This document shows, in pieces, positions 16,079-24,124 of a DNA stretch of 64,000 bases (position 1 is the first letter of the stretch; each line of letters opens with the position of its first letter). Source of the DNA: Mycobacterium sp. KBS0706 (lineage in GTDB: Bacteria > Pseudomonadota > Alphaproteobacteria > DSM-16000 > Inquilinaceae). The stretch covers positions 124,001-188,000 of the forward strand of contig NZ_VCCH02000002.1 of assembly GCF_005938675.2 (NCBI RefSeq), given 5' to 3'. Below the pieces are notes generated by a model that searched no databases, had not been told where the DNA came from, and worked only from the letters and a program-made list of their open reading frames with translations. Both the position numbers and the translations under genes were made by a program.

Positions 16079-17093
16079 CGCCTTCCTCCAACTCGACGGG
16101 CTGACGCTCGCCTATCACGGCCAGGTCGCGGTCGACCGGCTGACCGTGTCGATCCGGCGGGGTGAGCTGGTGGCGCTGCTCGGCCCCTCCGGCTGCGGCA
16201 AGACCACGACGATGCGCGCCATCGCCGGGCTGATGGCGCCGGCCGGGGGGCGGATCACCCTGGCCGGGCGCGACATCACCCGGGTGCCGGCCAACAGGCG
16301 CGGCGTCGGGCTGGTGTTCCAGTCCTACGCCCTGTTCCCGCATCTGACCGTGGCCGAGAACGTCGCCTTCGGCCTACGCCTGAAGAAGCTGCCGGAGAAG
16401 GAGATCGCCGGCCGGGTCGGTGCGGCGCTGGCAAATGTCGGCCTTTCCGGCTTCGCCGAGCGCCTGCCCAAGGCCCTGTCCGGCGGCCAGCAGCAGCGCG
16501 TCGCCCTGGCCCGGTCGATCGTGGTCGAGCCGCAGCTGCTGCTCCTGGACGAGCCGCTGTCCAACCTCGACGCCCGGCTGCGGTTGGAGATGCGCAGCGA
16601 GCTGAGCCGGCTGCAGCGCGAGCTCGGCATCACCATGATCTACGTCACCCACGACCAGGCCGAGGCGCTGGCCCTGGCCGACCGGATCATCGTCATGCGC
16701 GCCGGCCAGATCGAGCAGATGGGCCGGCCGGACGAGATCTACGAGGCGCCGCGCTCGCCCTTCGTCGCCCGCTTCATGGGCTTCGAGAACACCTTCGCGG
16801 TGGAGCAGGGGCGGTTGGCCACGACGGGGGGCAGCCTGGCACCGGGCTTCGCCCTGCCGGCTTCGGCCAAGGCGCTGGGCTGGCGGCCGCAGGCGGTGGC
16901 GCTGGGCTCCGGCCCGCATCGCGGCCGGGTGCGCGGCGTCTCCTATCTCGGCCAGACCGTCGAATACCTGCTGGAGACGCCGGCCGGGCCGGTCAAGGCC
17001 GAGGTGCCGGCAGCGGTGCCGCGACACGAGGCGGGGGCCGAGATCGCCTTCGACCTGCCGCTGGCGACGGCGGCGGTGATGGAGCGGGCATGA
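16071..17093 (+). CDS. ABC transporter ATPase (PotA type)
   Basis: This importer ATPase has 340 residues. Walker A is GPSGCGKTT (about residues 39-47), the signature is LSGGQQQR, Walker B is LLLLDEPLSNLD and the H-loop is THDQAEAL. A C-terminal TOBE-like domain follows (GWRPQAVALGSGPHRGRVRG). All catalytic motifs are intact. It energises uptake through the two preceding permeases and overlaps the nucleoside hydrolase gene by 4 bp. Confidence 0.95.
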   Translation: MSDAFLQLDGLTLAYHGQVAVDRLTVSIRRGELVALLGPSGCGKTTTMRAIAGLMAPAGGRITLAGRDITRVPANRRGVGLVFQSYALFPHLTVAENVAFGLRLKKLPEKEIAGRVGAALANVGLSGFAERLPKALSGGQQQRVALARSIVVEPQLLLLDEPLSNLDARLRLEMRSELSRLQRELGITMIYVTHDQAEALALADRIIVMRAGQIEQMGRPDEIYEAPRSPFVARFMGFENTFAVEQGRLATTGGSLAPGFALPASAKALGWRPQAVALGSGPHRGRVRGVSYLGQTVEYLLETPAGPVKAEVPAAVPRHEAGAEIAFDLPLATAAVMERA

Positions 17094-18019
17094 TGCGCCG
17101 GGTCTGGATCGACACCGATATGGGCTTCGACGATGTCGTCGCCATCGCCATGGTGGCGGAGGCGGTGGACGTCGCCATCGCCGGCCTGTCGCTGGTCGCC
17201 GGCAATGCCCCGCTCGACCAGGTGGCGCAGAACGCCCGCGACGCGGCGGCGTTCTTCGGCTGGGACGCGCCGATCCATGCCGGCCGCGACCGGCCGCTGC
17301 TCGGCGACCTCGTCACCGCGGCCTATGCCCTCGGCGACGGCGCCATGCCGACGGTCGGGCGCACCCTGCCCGCAGCCGATACGCCGCTGTCCGCAGAGCC
17401 GGCGCTGCCGGCCCTGATCCGGTACCTCGTCGAGGGCGGCTCCGAAATCCTGGCGCTGGGGCCGCTGACCAACATCGCGGCGCTGGTGATCGCCCGGCCG
17501 GACCTAGCCGTGCGGATCCGGCTGGTCTGGATGGGCGGCAGCGCCGGCCCCGGCAACCATACAGCCGTCGCCGAGTTCAACGCCGCGGTCGACCCGGAGG
17601 CGATCCAGGCGGTGATCGATGCCGGGGTGCGCATCGGCATGGTCGGGCTCGACGCCTGCCGGCCGGTGACGGTCTCGGTCGCCGATGCCGACCGGCTGCG
17701 GGCGATCGGCGGCGACCGTGCCGCGGTGCTGGCCGACCTGCTGGAGGGCTATGCCTGCATCGGCCAGGCCGCGCATCCACTCTACGATCCGGTGGCGGCC
17801 GCCGCCTGGATCGATCCGGCGACAGTCGGCTTCCGCCCGGCCCGGCTGGATGCCGAGCTGTCCGGCCGGCTGACCCGCGGCATGACCGTCATCGAATGGC
17901 GGGTGCCGCGCAAGGCCGCCGCCAATGCCGACATCGCCACCGTGCCGGACGCCGAGCGCATCCGGACGATGGCTCTCGGCGCGCTCGAACGCGCCGCCCG
18001 ATCTGGAGGGGCCGGATGA
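17090..18019 (+). CDS. nucleoside hydrolase (IunH family), active-site His replaced
   Basis: This 309-residue enzyme of the inosine-uridine nucleoside N-ribohydrolase family splits nucleosides into base and ribose. The calcium-binding motif is DTDMGFDD (residues 8-15; family DxDPGxDD), and the second metal region is AEFNAAVDPEA. Where the family usually reads HDP near the C-terminal third, this protein has HPLYDPVAA, so the His that protonates the leaving base is replaced by Tyr. A His three residues earlier might compensate, or base specificity may differ. It is coupled to the ATPase gene and lies upstream of an adenine deaminase. Confidence 0.9.
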   Translation: MMRRVWIDTDMGFDDVVAIAMVAEAVDVAIAGLSLVAGNAPLDQVAQNARDAAAFFGWDAPIHAGRDRPLLGDLVTAAYALGDGAMPTVGRTLPAADTPLSAEPALPALIRYLVEGGSEILALGPLTNIAALVIARPDLAVRIRLVWMGGSAGPGNHTAVAEFNAAVDPEAIQAVIDAGVRIGMVGLDACRPVTVSVADADRLRAIGGDRAAVLADLLEGYACIGQAAHPLYDPVAAAAWIDPATVGFRPARLDAELSGRLTRGMTVIEWRVPRKAAANADIATVPDAERIRTMALGALERAARSGGAG

Positions 18020-18090
18020 ACGGAGAAGCCGCCCGGCGCCCTTCTCCTCGGGACGAAGGCACTGACACATCTCCTGGCTCCGCTCCCATT

Positions 18091-18144
18091 GCCTCTCCCG
18101 CTTGCGGGAGAGGTCGGGCTCGCGCAGCGAGACCGGGTGAGGGC
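18091..18144 (+). repeat. palindromic double-hairpin repeat, copy A
   Basis: Stem one is CCTCTCCCGC / GCGGGAGAGG with a two-base loop (18092-18113). Stem two is CTCGC-GCA-GCGAG (18119-18131), followed by CCGGGTGAGGG. The whole is the inverted counterpart of copy B, with a different second stem. This is the structure of REP/BIME-like extragenic elements. Confidence 0.7.
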
Positions 18145-18236
18145 GGCTCGGCCGCGACACCAGGATCAGCGTTTCAGGATGGGGTGGATCATGCACTCGC
18201 TCGTGGCAAAGCTGTGCTCTCGGTGAGGCCGCTATC

Positions 18237-18289
18237 CCCTCACCCGGACATCCTTCGGATGTCCGACCTCTCCCGCAAGCGGGAGAGGC
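18237..18289 (-). repeat. palindromic double-hairpin repeat, copy B
   Basis: This is the inverted copy of the element at 18091-18144. CCCTCACCC is followed by the stem CGGACATCC-TTC-GGATGTCCG (18245-18265) and the shared stem CCTCTCCCGC / GCGGGAGAGG (18267-18288). The variable stem has changed sequence but kept pairing. Confidence 0.7.
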
Positions 18290-18332
18290 AATCTGTTCGC
18301 ATACCTGCGGTCGGTCTCACTGATCGACGCAT

Positions 18333-18371
18333 GAATCCCCCGCCTCCTCGGCGGGAGGGTGAGGGGGATTC
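18333..18371. repeat. hairpin GAATCCCCC/GGGGGATTC before the adenine deaminase gene
   Basis: Nine-base arms pair perfectly and an inner GC-rich region can extend the stem. It lies 30 bp upstream of the adenine deaminase ATG and could modulate its translation or mRNA processing. Confidence 0.5.
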
Positions 18372-18401
18372 GAGCAGAGCCAACCCATCGAAGGTCCAGC
18401 C

Positions 18402-20174
18402 ATGACCCGCGAACCGCACGACCTGGACGATCCCGGCCTGCGCGACCGCGCCGTGCGCGCCGCCCGCGGGCTGGCGCCCTTCGACGTGCTGATCACCGGC
18501 GCCCAACTGGTCGACGTCGCGACCTCGGAGATCCGGGCGGCCGATATCGGGCTGGTCGGGCCGTTGGTCGCCAGCGTCCACGCCCCCGGCAGCCGCGGCG
18601 ATGCAGGCCGGGTGGTCGACGCCGCCGGCCGCTTCGTCGCGCCCGGGCTGATCGACACCCATCTGCACATCGAAAGCTCGATGGTGACGCCGCGGCGCTA
18701 TGCCGAGGTGGTGGTGCCGCAGGGCACGACCACGATCTGCTGGGACCCGCACGAGGTCGGCAACGTCGCCGGCCTGGCGGGGGTGCGCTGGGCGGTCGAG
18801 GCCGGGCAGGGGCTGCCGCTGCGGATCCTGACCCTGGCGCCCTCCTGCGTGCCCTCGGCGCCGGGGCTGGAGGTGGCGGGGGCCGAGTTCGGCGGCGGCG
18901 AGATGGCCGAGATGCTGCGCTGGCCGGAGATCGCCGGCGTCGCCGAGGTGATGAACATGCGCGGCGTGCTGGACCGCAGCGAGCCGATGCAGGGCGTGGT
19001 CGCCGCCGGCCTCGCCAGCGGCAAGCTGGTCTGCGGCCATGCCCGCGGGCTGGAGGGCGCGTCGCTGCAGGGCTTCGCCGCTGCCGGCATCCAGTCCGAC
19101 CACGAGATCACCTCGGGAGACGACCTGCTGGCCAAGCTGCGCGCCGGCTTCACCGTCGAGCTGCGGGGGGCGCACGACTATGTCCTGCCCGGCGCGGTCC
19201 AGGCGCTGGCCACCCTGCCGCATCTGCCGCAGACCCTGACCCTCTGCACCGACGACATCTTCCCGGACGACCTCGTCGCCGTCGGCGGCATCGCCGACGT
19301 GCTGCGGCGGCTGATCCGCTACGGCCTGCGCCCGGTCGACGCGATCCGGGCGGCGACGCTGAACGCGGCGATGCGGCTCGGCCGGCGCGACCTCGGCCTG
19401 GTCGCGCCGGGCCGCCGCGCCGACCTGATCGTGCTCGACGGGCTGGAGACGCTGGGCGTCGAGCGGGTCTTCGCCTCCGGCCGCGAGGTCGCGGCGGCGG
19501 GGCGCCTGACCGCGGGACAACTCGGCCGCGCGGCCGATGCCTTCCGCGACACGGTGAAGGTGCCGCCGCTGACCGCCGACGACTTCGTCCTCCGCCTGCC
19601 GGGGCGCAGCACGGCCGTGGTCAACTCGATCTTCCGGCCGCGCTTCACCGAATGGCGCGACCTCGCGGTCGAGGTGCGGGACGGCGCGGTGGTGTTGCCG
19701 GCTGACCGCATCCTGATGGCGGTGATCCACCGCCACGGCCGGCGTCCGGCGGTGCCGCAGATCGGCATCCTGGATGATTGGGGTCCCTGGCGCGGCGCGC
19801 TGGCCACCACGATCTCTCACGACAGCCACAACCTGACCGTGTTCGGCCGCGACCCGGCCGACATGGCGGCGGCGGCCAATGCGGTGATCGCGGCCGGCGG
19901 CGGCATGGCGGTGGCCGAGCGTGGCGCCGTGACTGCCCTTGTGGCGCTGCCGGTCTGCGGCCTGCTGTCGGACGCGCCGGCGGCGGAGGTGGCGGCGGAT
20001 TTCGCCGCGGTCAAGGCGGCGGCGGACCGGATCGTCGACTGGCAGCCGCCCTACCGCACTTTCAAGGCGGTGGTCGGCGCCAGCCTGGCCTGCAACCCGG
20101 GGCCGCATGTCACCGATCTCGGCCTGACCGACGGCACCACCGGCGAGATCCGGCCGCTCGCGGCCGCGGGCTGA
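18402..20174 (+). CDS. ade: adenine deaminase
   Basis: This 590-residue metal-dependent amidohydrolase deaminates adenine to hypoxanthine plus ammonia. The metal motif THLHIESSM (His87, His89) is the hallmark of Ade rather than of other amidohydrolases, and CWDPHEVGNV and GHARGL follow in order. The C-terminal half carries TTISHDSHNLTVFGRDPADM and the closing LGLTDGTTGEIRPL. The start has AAGG eight bases ahead. Located behind the nucleoside hydrolase, it would process adenine released from imported adenosine, so the operon yields ribose, ammonia and hypoxanthine. Confidence 0.95.
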   Translation: MTREPHDLDDPGLRDRAVRAARGLAPFDVLITGAQLVDVATSEIRAADIGLVGPLVASVHAPGSRGDAGRVVDAAGRFVAPGLIDTHLHIESSMVTPRRYAEVVVPQGTTTICWDPHEVGNVAGLAGVRWAVEAGQGLPLRILTLAPSCVPSAPGLEVAGAEFGGGEMAEMLRWPEIAGVAEVMNMRGVLDRSEPMQGVVAAGLASGKLVCGHARGLEGASLQGFAAAGIQSDHEITSGDDLLAKLRAGFTVELRGAHDYVLPGAVQALATLPHLPQTLTLCTDDIFPDDLVAVGGIADVLRRLIRYGLRPVDAIRAATLNAAMRLGRRDLGLVAPGRRADLIVLDGLETLGVERVFASGREVAAAGRLTAGQLGRAADAFRDTVKVPPLTADDFVLRLPGRSTAVVNSIFRPRFTEWRDLAVEVRDGAVVLPADRILMAVIHRHGRRPAVPQIGILDDWGPWRGALATTISHDSHNLTVFGRDPADMAAAANAVIAAGGGMAVAERGAVTALVALPVCGLLSDAPAAEVAADFAAVKAAADRIVDWQPPYRTFKAVVGASLACNPGPHVTDLGLTDGTTGEIRPLAAAG

Positions 20175-20204
20175 GCCGGTCGACATCGCCAAGAATCGAA
20201 GTAT

Positions 20205-20230
20205 CCTCGCTGCCTCGTCCGTCAGCGAGG
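20205..20230 (+). promoter_or_regulatory. hairpin whose 3' arm covers part of a ribosome site
   Basis: CCTCGCTG (20205-20212) pairs with CAGCGAGG (20223-20230) around a 10-base loop. The Shine-Dalgarno AGGGGAG of the next gene begins inside the 3' arm. It may act as a terminator for the purine operon or limit translation initiation; neither is shown. Confidence 0.35.
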
Positions 20231-20238
20231 GGAGCGCA

Positions 20239-20736
20239 ATGACCGACAAGACGCCCGCCACCTCGAAGGCCGCAAAGACGGCTGTCGCCAAGCCGCGCAA
20301 GCCGGCGCAGGGCCCCGCGCCGGCCGCGACGCCGGTCCTGCTTTCGGGCGGCAACCCGCAGATCGCGAAGGGCTATGGCGACGAGCCCGTGCAGGCCTAT
20401 ATCGCCGCCATGCCGGGCTGGAAAAGCGAGGTCGGCCGCCGCCTGGATGCGCTGATCGAGCGAACCGTCCCCGGCGTGCGCAAGGCGGTCAAATGGAACT
20501 CGCCCCTGTACGGGGCGGGGGCGGAGAACCAGACCTGGTTCCTCAGCCTCCATTGCTTCACGAAATACATCAAGGTGGCCTTCTTCCGCGGCGCGTCGCT
20601 GCAGCCTCTCCCGCCCGGCACGTCCAAGCACAAGGATGTGCGCTACTTCGACATCCGCGAAGACGAGCCGCTCGACGAAGCCCAGCTCGCCGCCTGGGTG
20701 AAGCAGGCCAGCGAATTGCCCGGCGAAAAGATGTGA
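20239..20736 (+). CDS. DUF1801 domain protein (YdhG-like), long form
   Basis: The protein has 165 residues. An Ala/Lys/Pro-rich N-terminal tail of about 40 residues precedes a DUF1801 domain (VQAYIAAMPGWKSEVGRRLD, then PGVRKAVKWNSPLYG). The family includes YdhG/Fra, proposed to act as a frataxin-like iron chaperone in Bacillus, but most members are uncharacterised. The acidic/basic pattern near the end (DIREDEPLDEAQL) is shared with the next gene product. The start has AGGGGAG at a good distance. Confidence 0.85.
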   Translation: MTDKTPATSKAAKTAVAKPRKPAQGPAPAATPVLLSGGNPQIAKGYGDEPVQAYIAAMPGWKSEVGRRLDALIERTVPGVRKAVKWNSPLYGAGAENQTWFLSLHCFTKYIKVAFFRGASLQPLPPGTSKHKDVRYFDIREDEPLDEAQLAAWVKQASELPGEKM

Positions 20737-20767
20737 CCGAGCAAATCTCGAGGGAGCGACGACAGCC

Positions 20768-21187
20768 ATGAAGACCAGCGGCGCGACGGACGGAGGCGAC
20801 TCTCCCTCCCGGCTGATCGATGCGAGGATCGAGGAACTGGGCGATTGGCGGGGCCAGACGCTCGCCCGGATCCGGGCTCTGATCAAGCAGGCCGACCCCG
20901 AGGTGGTCGAGGAGTGGAAGTGGCGAGGAGTTCCGGTGTGGTCGCATGCCGGCATCCTCTGCACCGGCGAGACCTACAAGGCCGTGGTGAAGCTGACCTT
21001 CGCCAAGGGCGCCGCGCTGGCCGACCCGTCAGGCCTGTTCAACTCCAGCCTCGACGGCAACACCCGGCGCGCCATCGACATCCGCGAGGGCGAGGCGATC
21101 GATGAGCCGGCGCTGCAGGCGCTGATCCGCGCCGCCGCGGCCCTGAACCTGTCGGTGCGGCCCCGCTCCCGGAAGAAAAGCGCTTGA
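20768..21187 (+). CDS. DUF1801 domain protein, short form
   Basis: This protein (139 residues) is a paralogue of the preceding one, with WRGQTLARIRALIKQADPEV, then VEEWKWRGVPVWSHAGILCT, and the late DIREGEAIDEPALQALI. The two genes are 31 bp apart and co-directional. Small DUF1801 proteins are often found in pairs in soil proteobacteria. The function is not known; it is probably cytosolic. Confidence 0.85.
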   Translation: MKTSGATDGGDSPSRLIDARIEELGDWRGQTLARIRALIKQADPEVVEEWKWRGVPVWSHAGILCTGETYKAVVKLTFAKGAALADPSGLFNSSLDGNTRRAIDIREGEAIDEPALQALIRAAAALNLSVRPRSRKKSA

Positions 21188-21246
21188 GAGGGCGGCGCAA
21201 CGGACTCTCATGCCAGCGGCCGTTGAGTTCGCGTCTTCGGTCCCTC

Positions 21247-21356
21247 CCGTCATGGCGAGGAGGCGAAGCCGCCCCTCTGAGTCAAAGATGGGCCATCCAG
21301 GGGGCCGGTGCGAGCGGCCCTGGATGGCCACGCCCCTTCGGGGCTCGCCATGATGG
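21247..21356. repeat. nested palindromic dispersed repeat, copy 1
   Basis: The outer arms CCGTCATGGCGAG and CTCGCCATGATGG enclose inner perfect 12-bp arms GGCCATCCAGGG (21291-21302) and CCCTGGATGGCC (21318-21329). The spacer GTGCGAGC and the tail CCCCTTCGGGG are shared with copy 2 at 45960. This copy is about 19 bp longer between the outer and inner left arms. It ends 115 bp before the convergent SnoaL-like gene. Confidence 0.8.
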
Positions 21357-21470
21357 GTCGATATTTCGCGCCGTCTGTATCAGGGATCGCGCAGAGATCC
21401 CGTGTCTGCGCCGCGGCACTTCGCGCCGCAGCGCGCACGGGATGACGAGCAATATTTTCGATCGTCGGTA

Positions 21471-21842
21471 TCACTCCACGATTTTCCAGTAGGAATCCTT
21501 GCGGACCACCTTGCCGTCGCGAAAGGTGTAGAAGTCGCACCCTCGGACCTCCACTCTCGTCATCTCGCGGGTGGTGCCTGTGAGGGTCCATTTCGAGATG
21601 CCGGTATTGGCCGCCGCATCCACGAAATGCTCCGCGTTGCCGTAATGGACATCCGGCAAGCGTTCAAAGCGGGTCGACAGCGCGTCCCGCACGTTCCGCT
21701 TGCCCTCGAAACGGGACCCCCAAGGCTCGCTTCCCCGCGGCATCTCCAGGACGCAATCGTCGGAAAAACACGCCATGATCCGATCGAGATCATGGGCGTT
21801 GAAAGCCGCACAGAGCTCCGTCAGTGTCGATCGAATGTCCAT
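21471..21842 (-). CDS. SnoaL/NTF2-like small protein
   Basis: The 123-residue protein has the alpha+beta barrel pattern of SnoaL-like proteins: LCAAFNAHDLDRIMACFSDD at the N-terminus, ERLPDVHYGNAEHFV in the middle and GCDFYTFRDGKVVRKDSYWK at the end. Members serve as small isomerases, hydrolases or ligand-binding proteins. Nothing in the neighbourhood fixes a role. It is 30 bp downstream of the methyltransferase gene on the same strand and may be co-transcribed with it. Confidence 0.85.
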   Translation of the reverse strand: MDIRSTLTELCAAFNAHDLDRIMACFSDDCVLEMPRGSEPWGSRFEGKRNVRDALSTRFERLPDVHYGNAEHFVDAAANTGISKWTLTGTTREMTRVEVRGCDFYTFRDGKVVRKDSYWKIVE

Positions 21843-21872
21843 CGCCCCATCTCCGTCCCGTCGGATCGTGGG

Positions 21873-22931
21873 TCACGGGCGGGCTTCGTAGACCAGGTTG
21901 AACGGCGTCTCCGCGACGCGGCGGAACCGGGTGAAGCCGGCCTCGTCCGCCACCCGGCGCATGCGCGCCTCGCCGGCCTGGGCGCCGAGCGCAAGCCCGA
22001 CCTCCTGGGACAGCGATGCCGGCGTGCAGATCAGCGTCGAGGCCGCGTAATAGATACGGCCGACCGGATTGAGGTTGTCCTCCAGCCGGTCGTTGGCGAA
22101 GGGCTCGACGATCATGCAGGTGCCGTCCGGCGCCATCGCCGAGCGCACGTGGCGCAGCGCGCCGGCCGGGTCGCCCATGTCGTGCAGGCAGTCGAAGAAG
22201 GCGACGAGGTCGTAGTTGCCGGCCGGGACCGCCTTGGCCTGGCAGGTCTCGAAGGCGACGCGGCCGGCAAGCTCGGTTCCGGCGATCGACTGCCGCGCCG
22301 CGGCGATCGACGGCTCATGGTAGTCGAAGCCGAAGCAGCGCGCCTGCGGGTGGGCCTGCGCCATCAGGACGGTGGAGACGCCGTGCCCGCAGCCGATATC
22401 GGCGATGCTGCCGCCCTGCGCCAGCTTGGCCGCCACGCCGTCCAGCGCCGGCAGCCACTCCTGCACCAGATGATGCTTGTAGGTGGTGCGGAAGAACCGG
22501 GCGGTACCGCAGAACAGGCAGGGGTTCTGGCGGTCCCAGCCGACGCCGTGGCCGGTCCGGAAGGCCTCGGCGACCTTCGGGCCGACATCGACCATCGCCG
22601 CGATCAGGTCGCCGACGCCGGCGAGGAACACCGGGCTGTCCTCATCCGCGAACACCGCCGCCTGTTCCGGCGGCAGGGTGAAGCGTCCGGCCGCGGCGTC
22701 GTATTCGACATAGCCGGACGCCGCCTGCGCGGCGAGCCATTCGCGGACGTAGCGCTCGGTCGTGCCGGTGCGCTGCGCCAGCTCGGACGACGTCATCGGC
22801 CCGCCGGCCGCCATCGCCTTGTAGAGGCCGAGGCTGTCGCCCAGTCGGATCAGCGGCGCGTTCACCGCCGCGCCGAGATCGCCGAGCATCTTGCCCATGA
22901 AGGCGTTCAGCTTGTCCGGATCGATCTGCAT
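21873..22931 (-). CDS. class I SAM-dependent methyltransferase with N-terminal winged helix
   Basis: The protein has about 352 residues. An N-terminal winged-helix dimerisation domain (MTSSELAQRTGTTERYVREW) is followed by a Rossmann methyltransferase core with the SAM motif IADIGCGHGVST. The next strand is FGFDYHEPSIAAARQ, and motif DLVAFFDCLHDMGDP follows. The arrangement matches the Rv2258c-like family and O-methyltransferases. The ATG at 22931 was preferred over one 31 codons upstream because GGAGGGAGG lies directly ahead of it. The substrate is unknown. Confidence 0.88.
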   Translation of the reverse strand: MQIDPDKLNAFMGKMLGDLGAAVNAPLIRLGDSLGLYKAMAAGGPMTSSELAQRTGTTERYVREWLAAQAASGYVEYDAAAGRFTLPPEQAAVFADEDSPVFLAGVGDLIAAMVDVGPKVAEAFRTGHGVGWDRQNPCLFCGTARFFRTTYKHHLVQEWLPALDGVAAKLAQGGSIADIGCGHGVSTVLMAQAHPQARCFGFDYHEPSIAAARQSIAGTELAGRVAFETCQAKAVPAGNYDLVAFFDCLHDMGDPAGALRHVRSAMAPDGTCMIVEPFANDRLEDNLNPVGRIYYAASTLICTPASLSQEVGLALGAQAGEARMRRVADEAGFTRFRRVAETPFNLVYEARP

Positions 22932-23035
22932 GGGACCTCCCTCCGGCGGCGGAGCCCAGGCCCTGCCGCCATGGTTTGTTGTGTCCCGATTGTCGCGCCG
23001 GCCGGCGCAGCTGTCGTCTCTCATTTGGGGGGCAT

Positions 23036-23100
23036 GCGGGACCTTTTCAGAGTTCCCAACACCGTCATTGCAATGACGGTGATGTTTTGAAAGGTCCCGC
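23036..23100. repeat. 65-bp nested palindrome between two minus-strand genes
   Basis: The outer arms GCGGGACCTTTTCA (23036-23049) and TGAAAGGTCCCGC (23088-23100) pair with one bulge. Inside them is a perfect 22-bp palindrome at 23060-23081 (half-site CACCGTCATTG). The right edge overlaps a small CCCG-CTTT-CGGG stem that could terminate the DUF899 transcript. It lies upstream of the methyltransferase gene and looks like a MITE-like or REP-like element or a large operator. Confidence 0.6.
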
Positions 23101-23117
23101 TTTCGGGAGGGCCCGGC

Positions 23118-23894
23118 TTACGGTTTCGTGCTTGCGCCCTTGTCCCGGAAGGCCGCCTCTCCGGCGTCCGACACCTCGACCCATTTCTTGTCGGGTGCTG
23201 CGTCCGCGACGTAGCTGTCGTGCCAGTTCCACCATTTGTAGGTCGGGGTCTGGGGATAGCCCTCGGGCGAATCCTCCCAGACCTCCTGCCGGCCCAGCGG
23301 CGTGATGTCGAGGTAGTTCCAGGTCCCTCCCATCTGCTCGTCGCCGCGGTTGTTGACGAAGTAGGTGCGGAAGACGCGGTCGCCGTCACGGTAGAACACG
23401 TTGGTGCCGTGCCACTCGTCCACGCCGAAATCGAGGTCGAAGCTGTCGGTGACGGTGAACCACGGGATCTCCCAGCCCATCCGCGCCTTCAGCCGCGCGA
23501 TGTCCGCCTGGGGCGCCCGCGAGACGAAGACCAGGGTGGTGTCGCGGGCGTTCAGATGGGCGACATGGGCGACCTGGTCGGCCACCATCGAGCAGCCCCG
23601 GCAGGCGTGGTCGGGCCAGCCGAACACGCCCGGCTCGAAGAAGGCGCGGTAGACGATCAGCTGGCGCCGGCCGTCGAACAGGTCGAGCAGGCTGGCCTTG
23701 CCCGCGGGCCCCTCGAACGCATAGTCCGACTTCACGGCCATCCACGGCATCCGCCGGCGCTCGGCGGCCAGGGCGTCGCGGGCGCGGCTGTGGGCCTTTT
23801 CCTTCACGAGCAGCTGCGCGTGGGCCGCCTTCCATGCCTGCGGCGACACCACCGGCGGCGTGTGCATGGCGGGCTGTCCGGTCTCTGTGGTCAT
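23118..23894 (-). CDS. DUF899 family thioredoxin-like protein
   Basis: This protein (258 residues) belongs to the DUF899 family, predicted to have a thioredoxin fold. Typical blocks are LIVYRAFFEPGV, then DHACRGCSMVADQVAH with a CxxC pair, then DTTLVFVSRAPQADIARLKA. The late block is DGDRVFRTYFVNNRGDEQMG, and a final KWWNWHDSY follows. The start is supported by AAGGAG. Biochemical function is not established for the family; a cytosolic redox role is inferred only from the CxxC. Confidence 0.9.
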   Translation of the reverse strand: MTTETGQPAMHTPPVVSPQAWKAAHAQLLVKEKAHSRARDALAAERRRMPWMAVKSDYAFEGPAGKASLLDLFDGRRQLIVYRAFFEPGVFGWPDHACRGCSMVADQVAHVAHLNARDTTLVFVSRAPQADIARLKARMGWEIPWFTVTDSFDLDFGVDEWHGTNVFYRDGDRVFRTYFVNNRGDEQMGGTWNYLDITPLGRQEVWEDSPEGYPQTPTYKWWNWHDSYVADAAPDKKWVEVSDAGEAAFRDKGASTKP

Positions 23895-24124
23895 GGCGTT
23901 TGACTCCTTCGGATGCGGGCGACCTCCCGCGCCTCATGGGCGCGGGTCCCTTCGCTGTTCATCGTTCGTTGTCGGTCGTGAAGTAGATTGGCGCCGGGCC
24001 CCGGACAGTGGGAGTGACATGTGTGGCGCGAGTCCGATCGACCCGCCGATGGCGCATTAAACGCAATGTGCATTGCCTTATTCGGAGGTGTTTGCCGTCC
24101 CGCCTCGCGCACAGGACGGATCCG

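Larger units (their letters stand above)
18020..18401. other. 382-bp gap filled with palindromic repeats
   Basis: There is no credible gene between the nucleoside hydrolase and adenine deaminase. The gap holds two inverted copies of a double-hairpin repeat (about 18091-18144 and 18237-18289) and a third hairpin at 18333-18371. All lie within what is probably one transcript, where they could stabilise or attenuate mRNA. Confidence 0.6.

Noticed and set aside
18091-18371. CRISPR-like array
   Set aside because: Only two inverted copies plus an unrelated hairpin, with no regular spacers and no cas genes.
18240-20354. Minus-strand open frame of 704 codons opposite adenine deaminase
   Set aside because: Composition is that of a GC shadow, and the plus strand has the diagnostic THLHIESSM motif.
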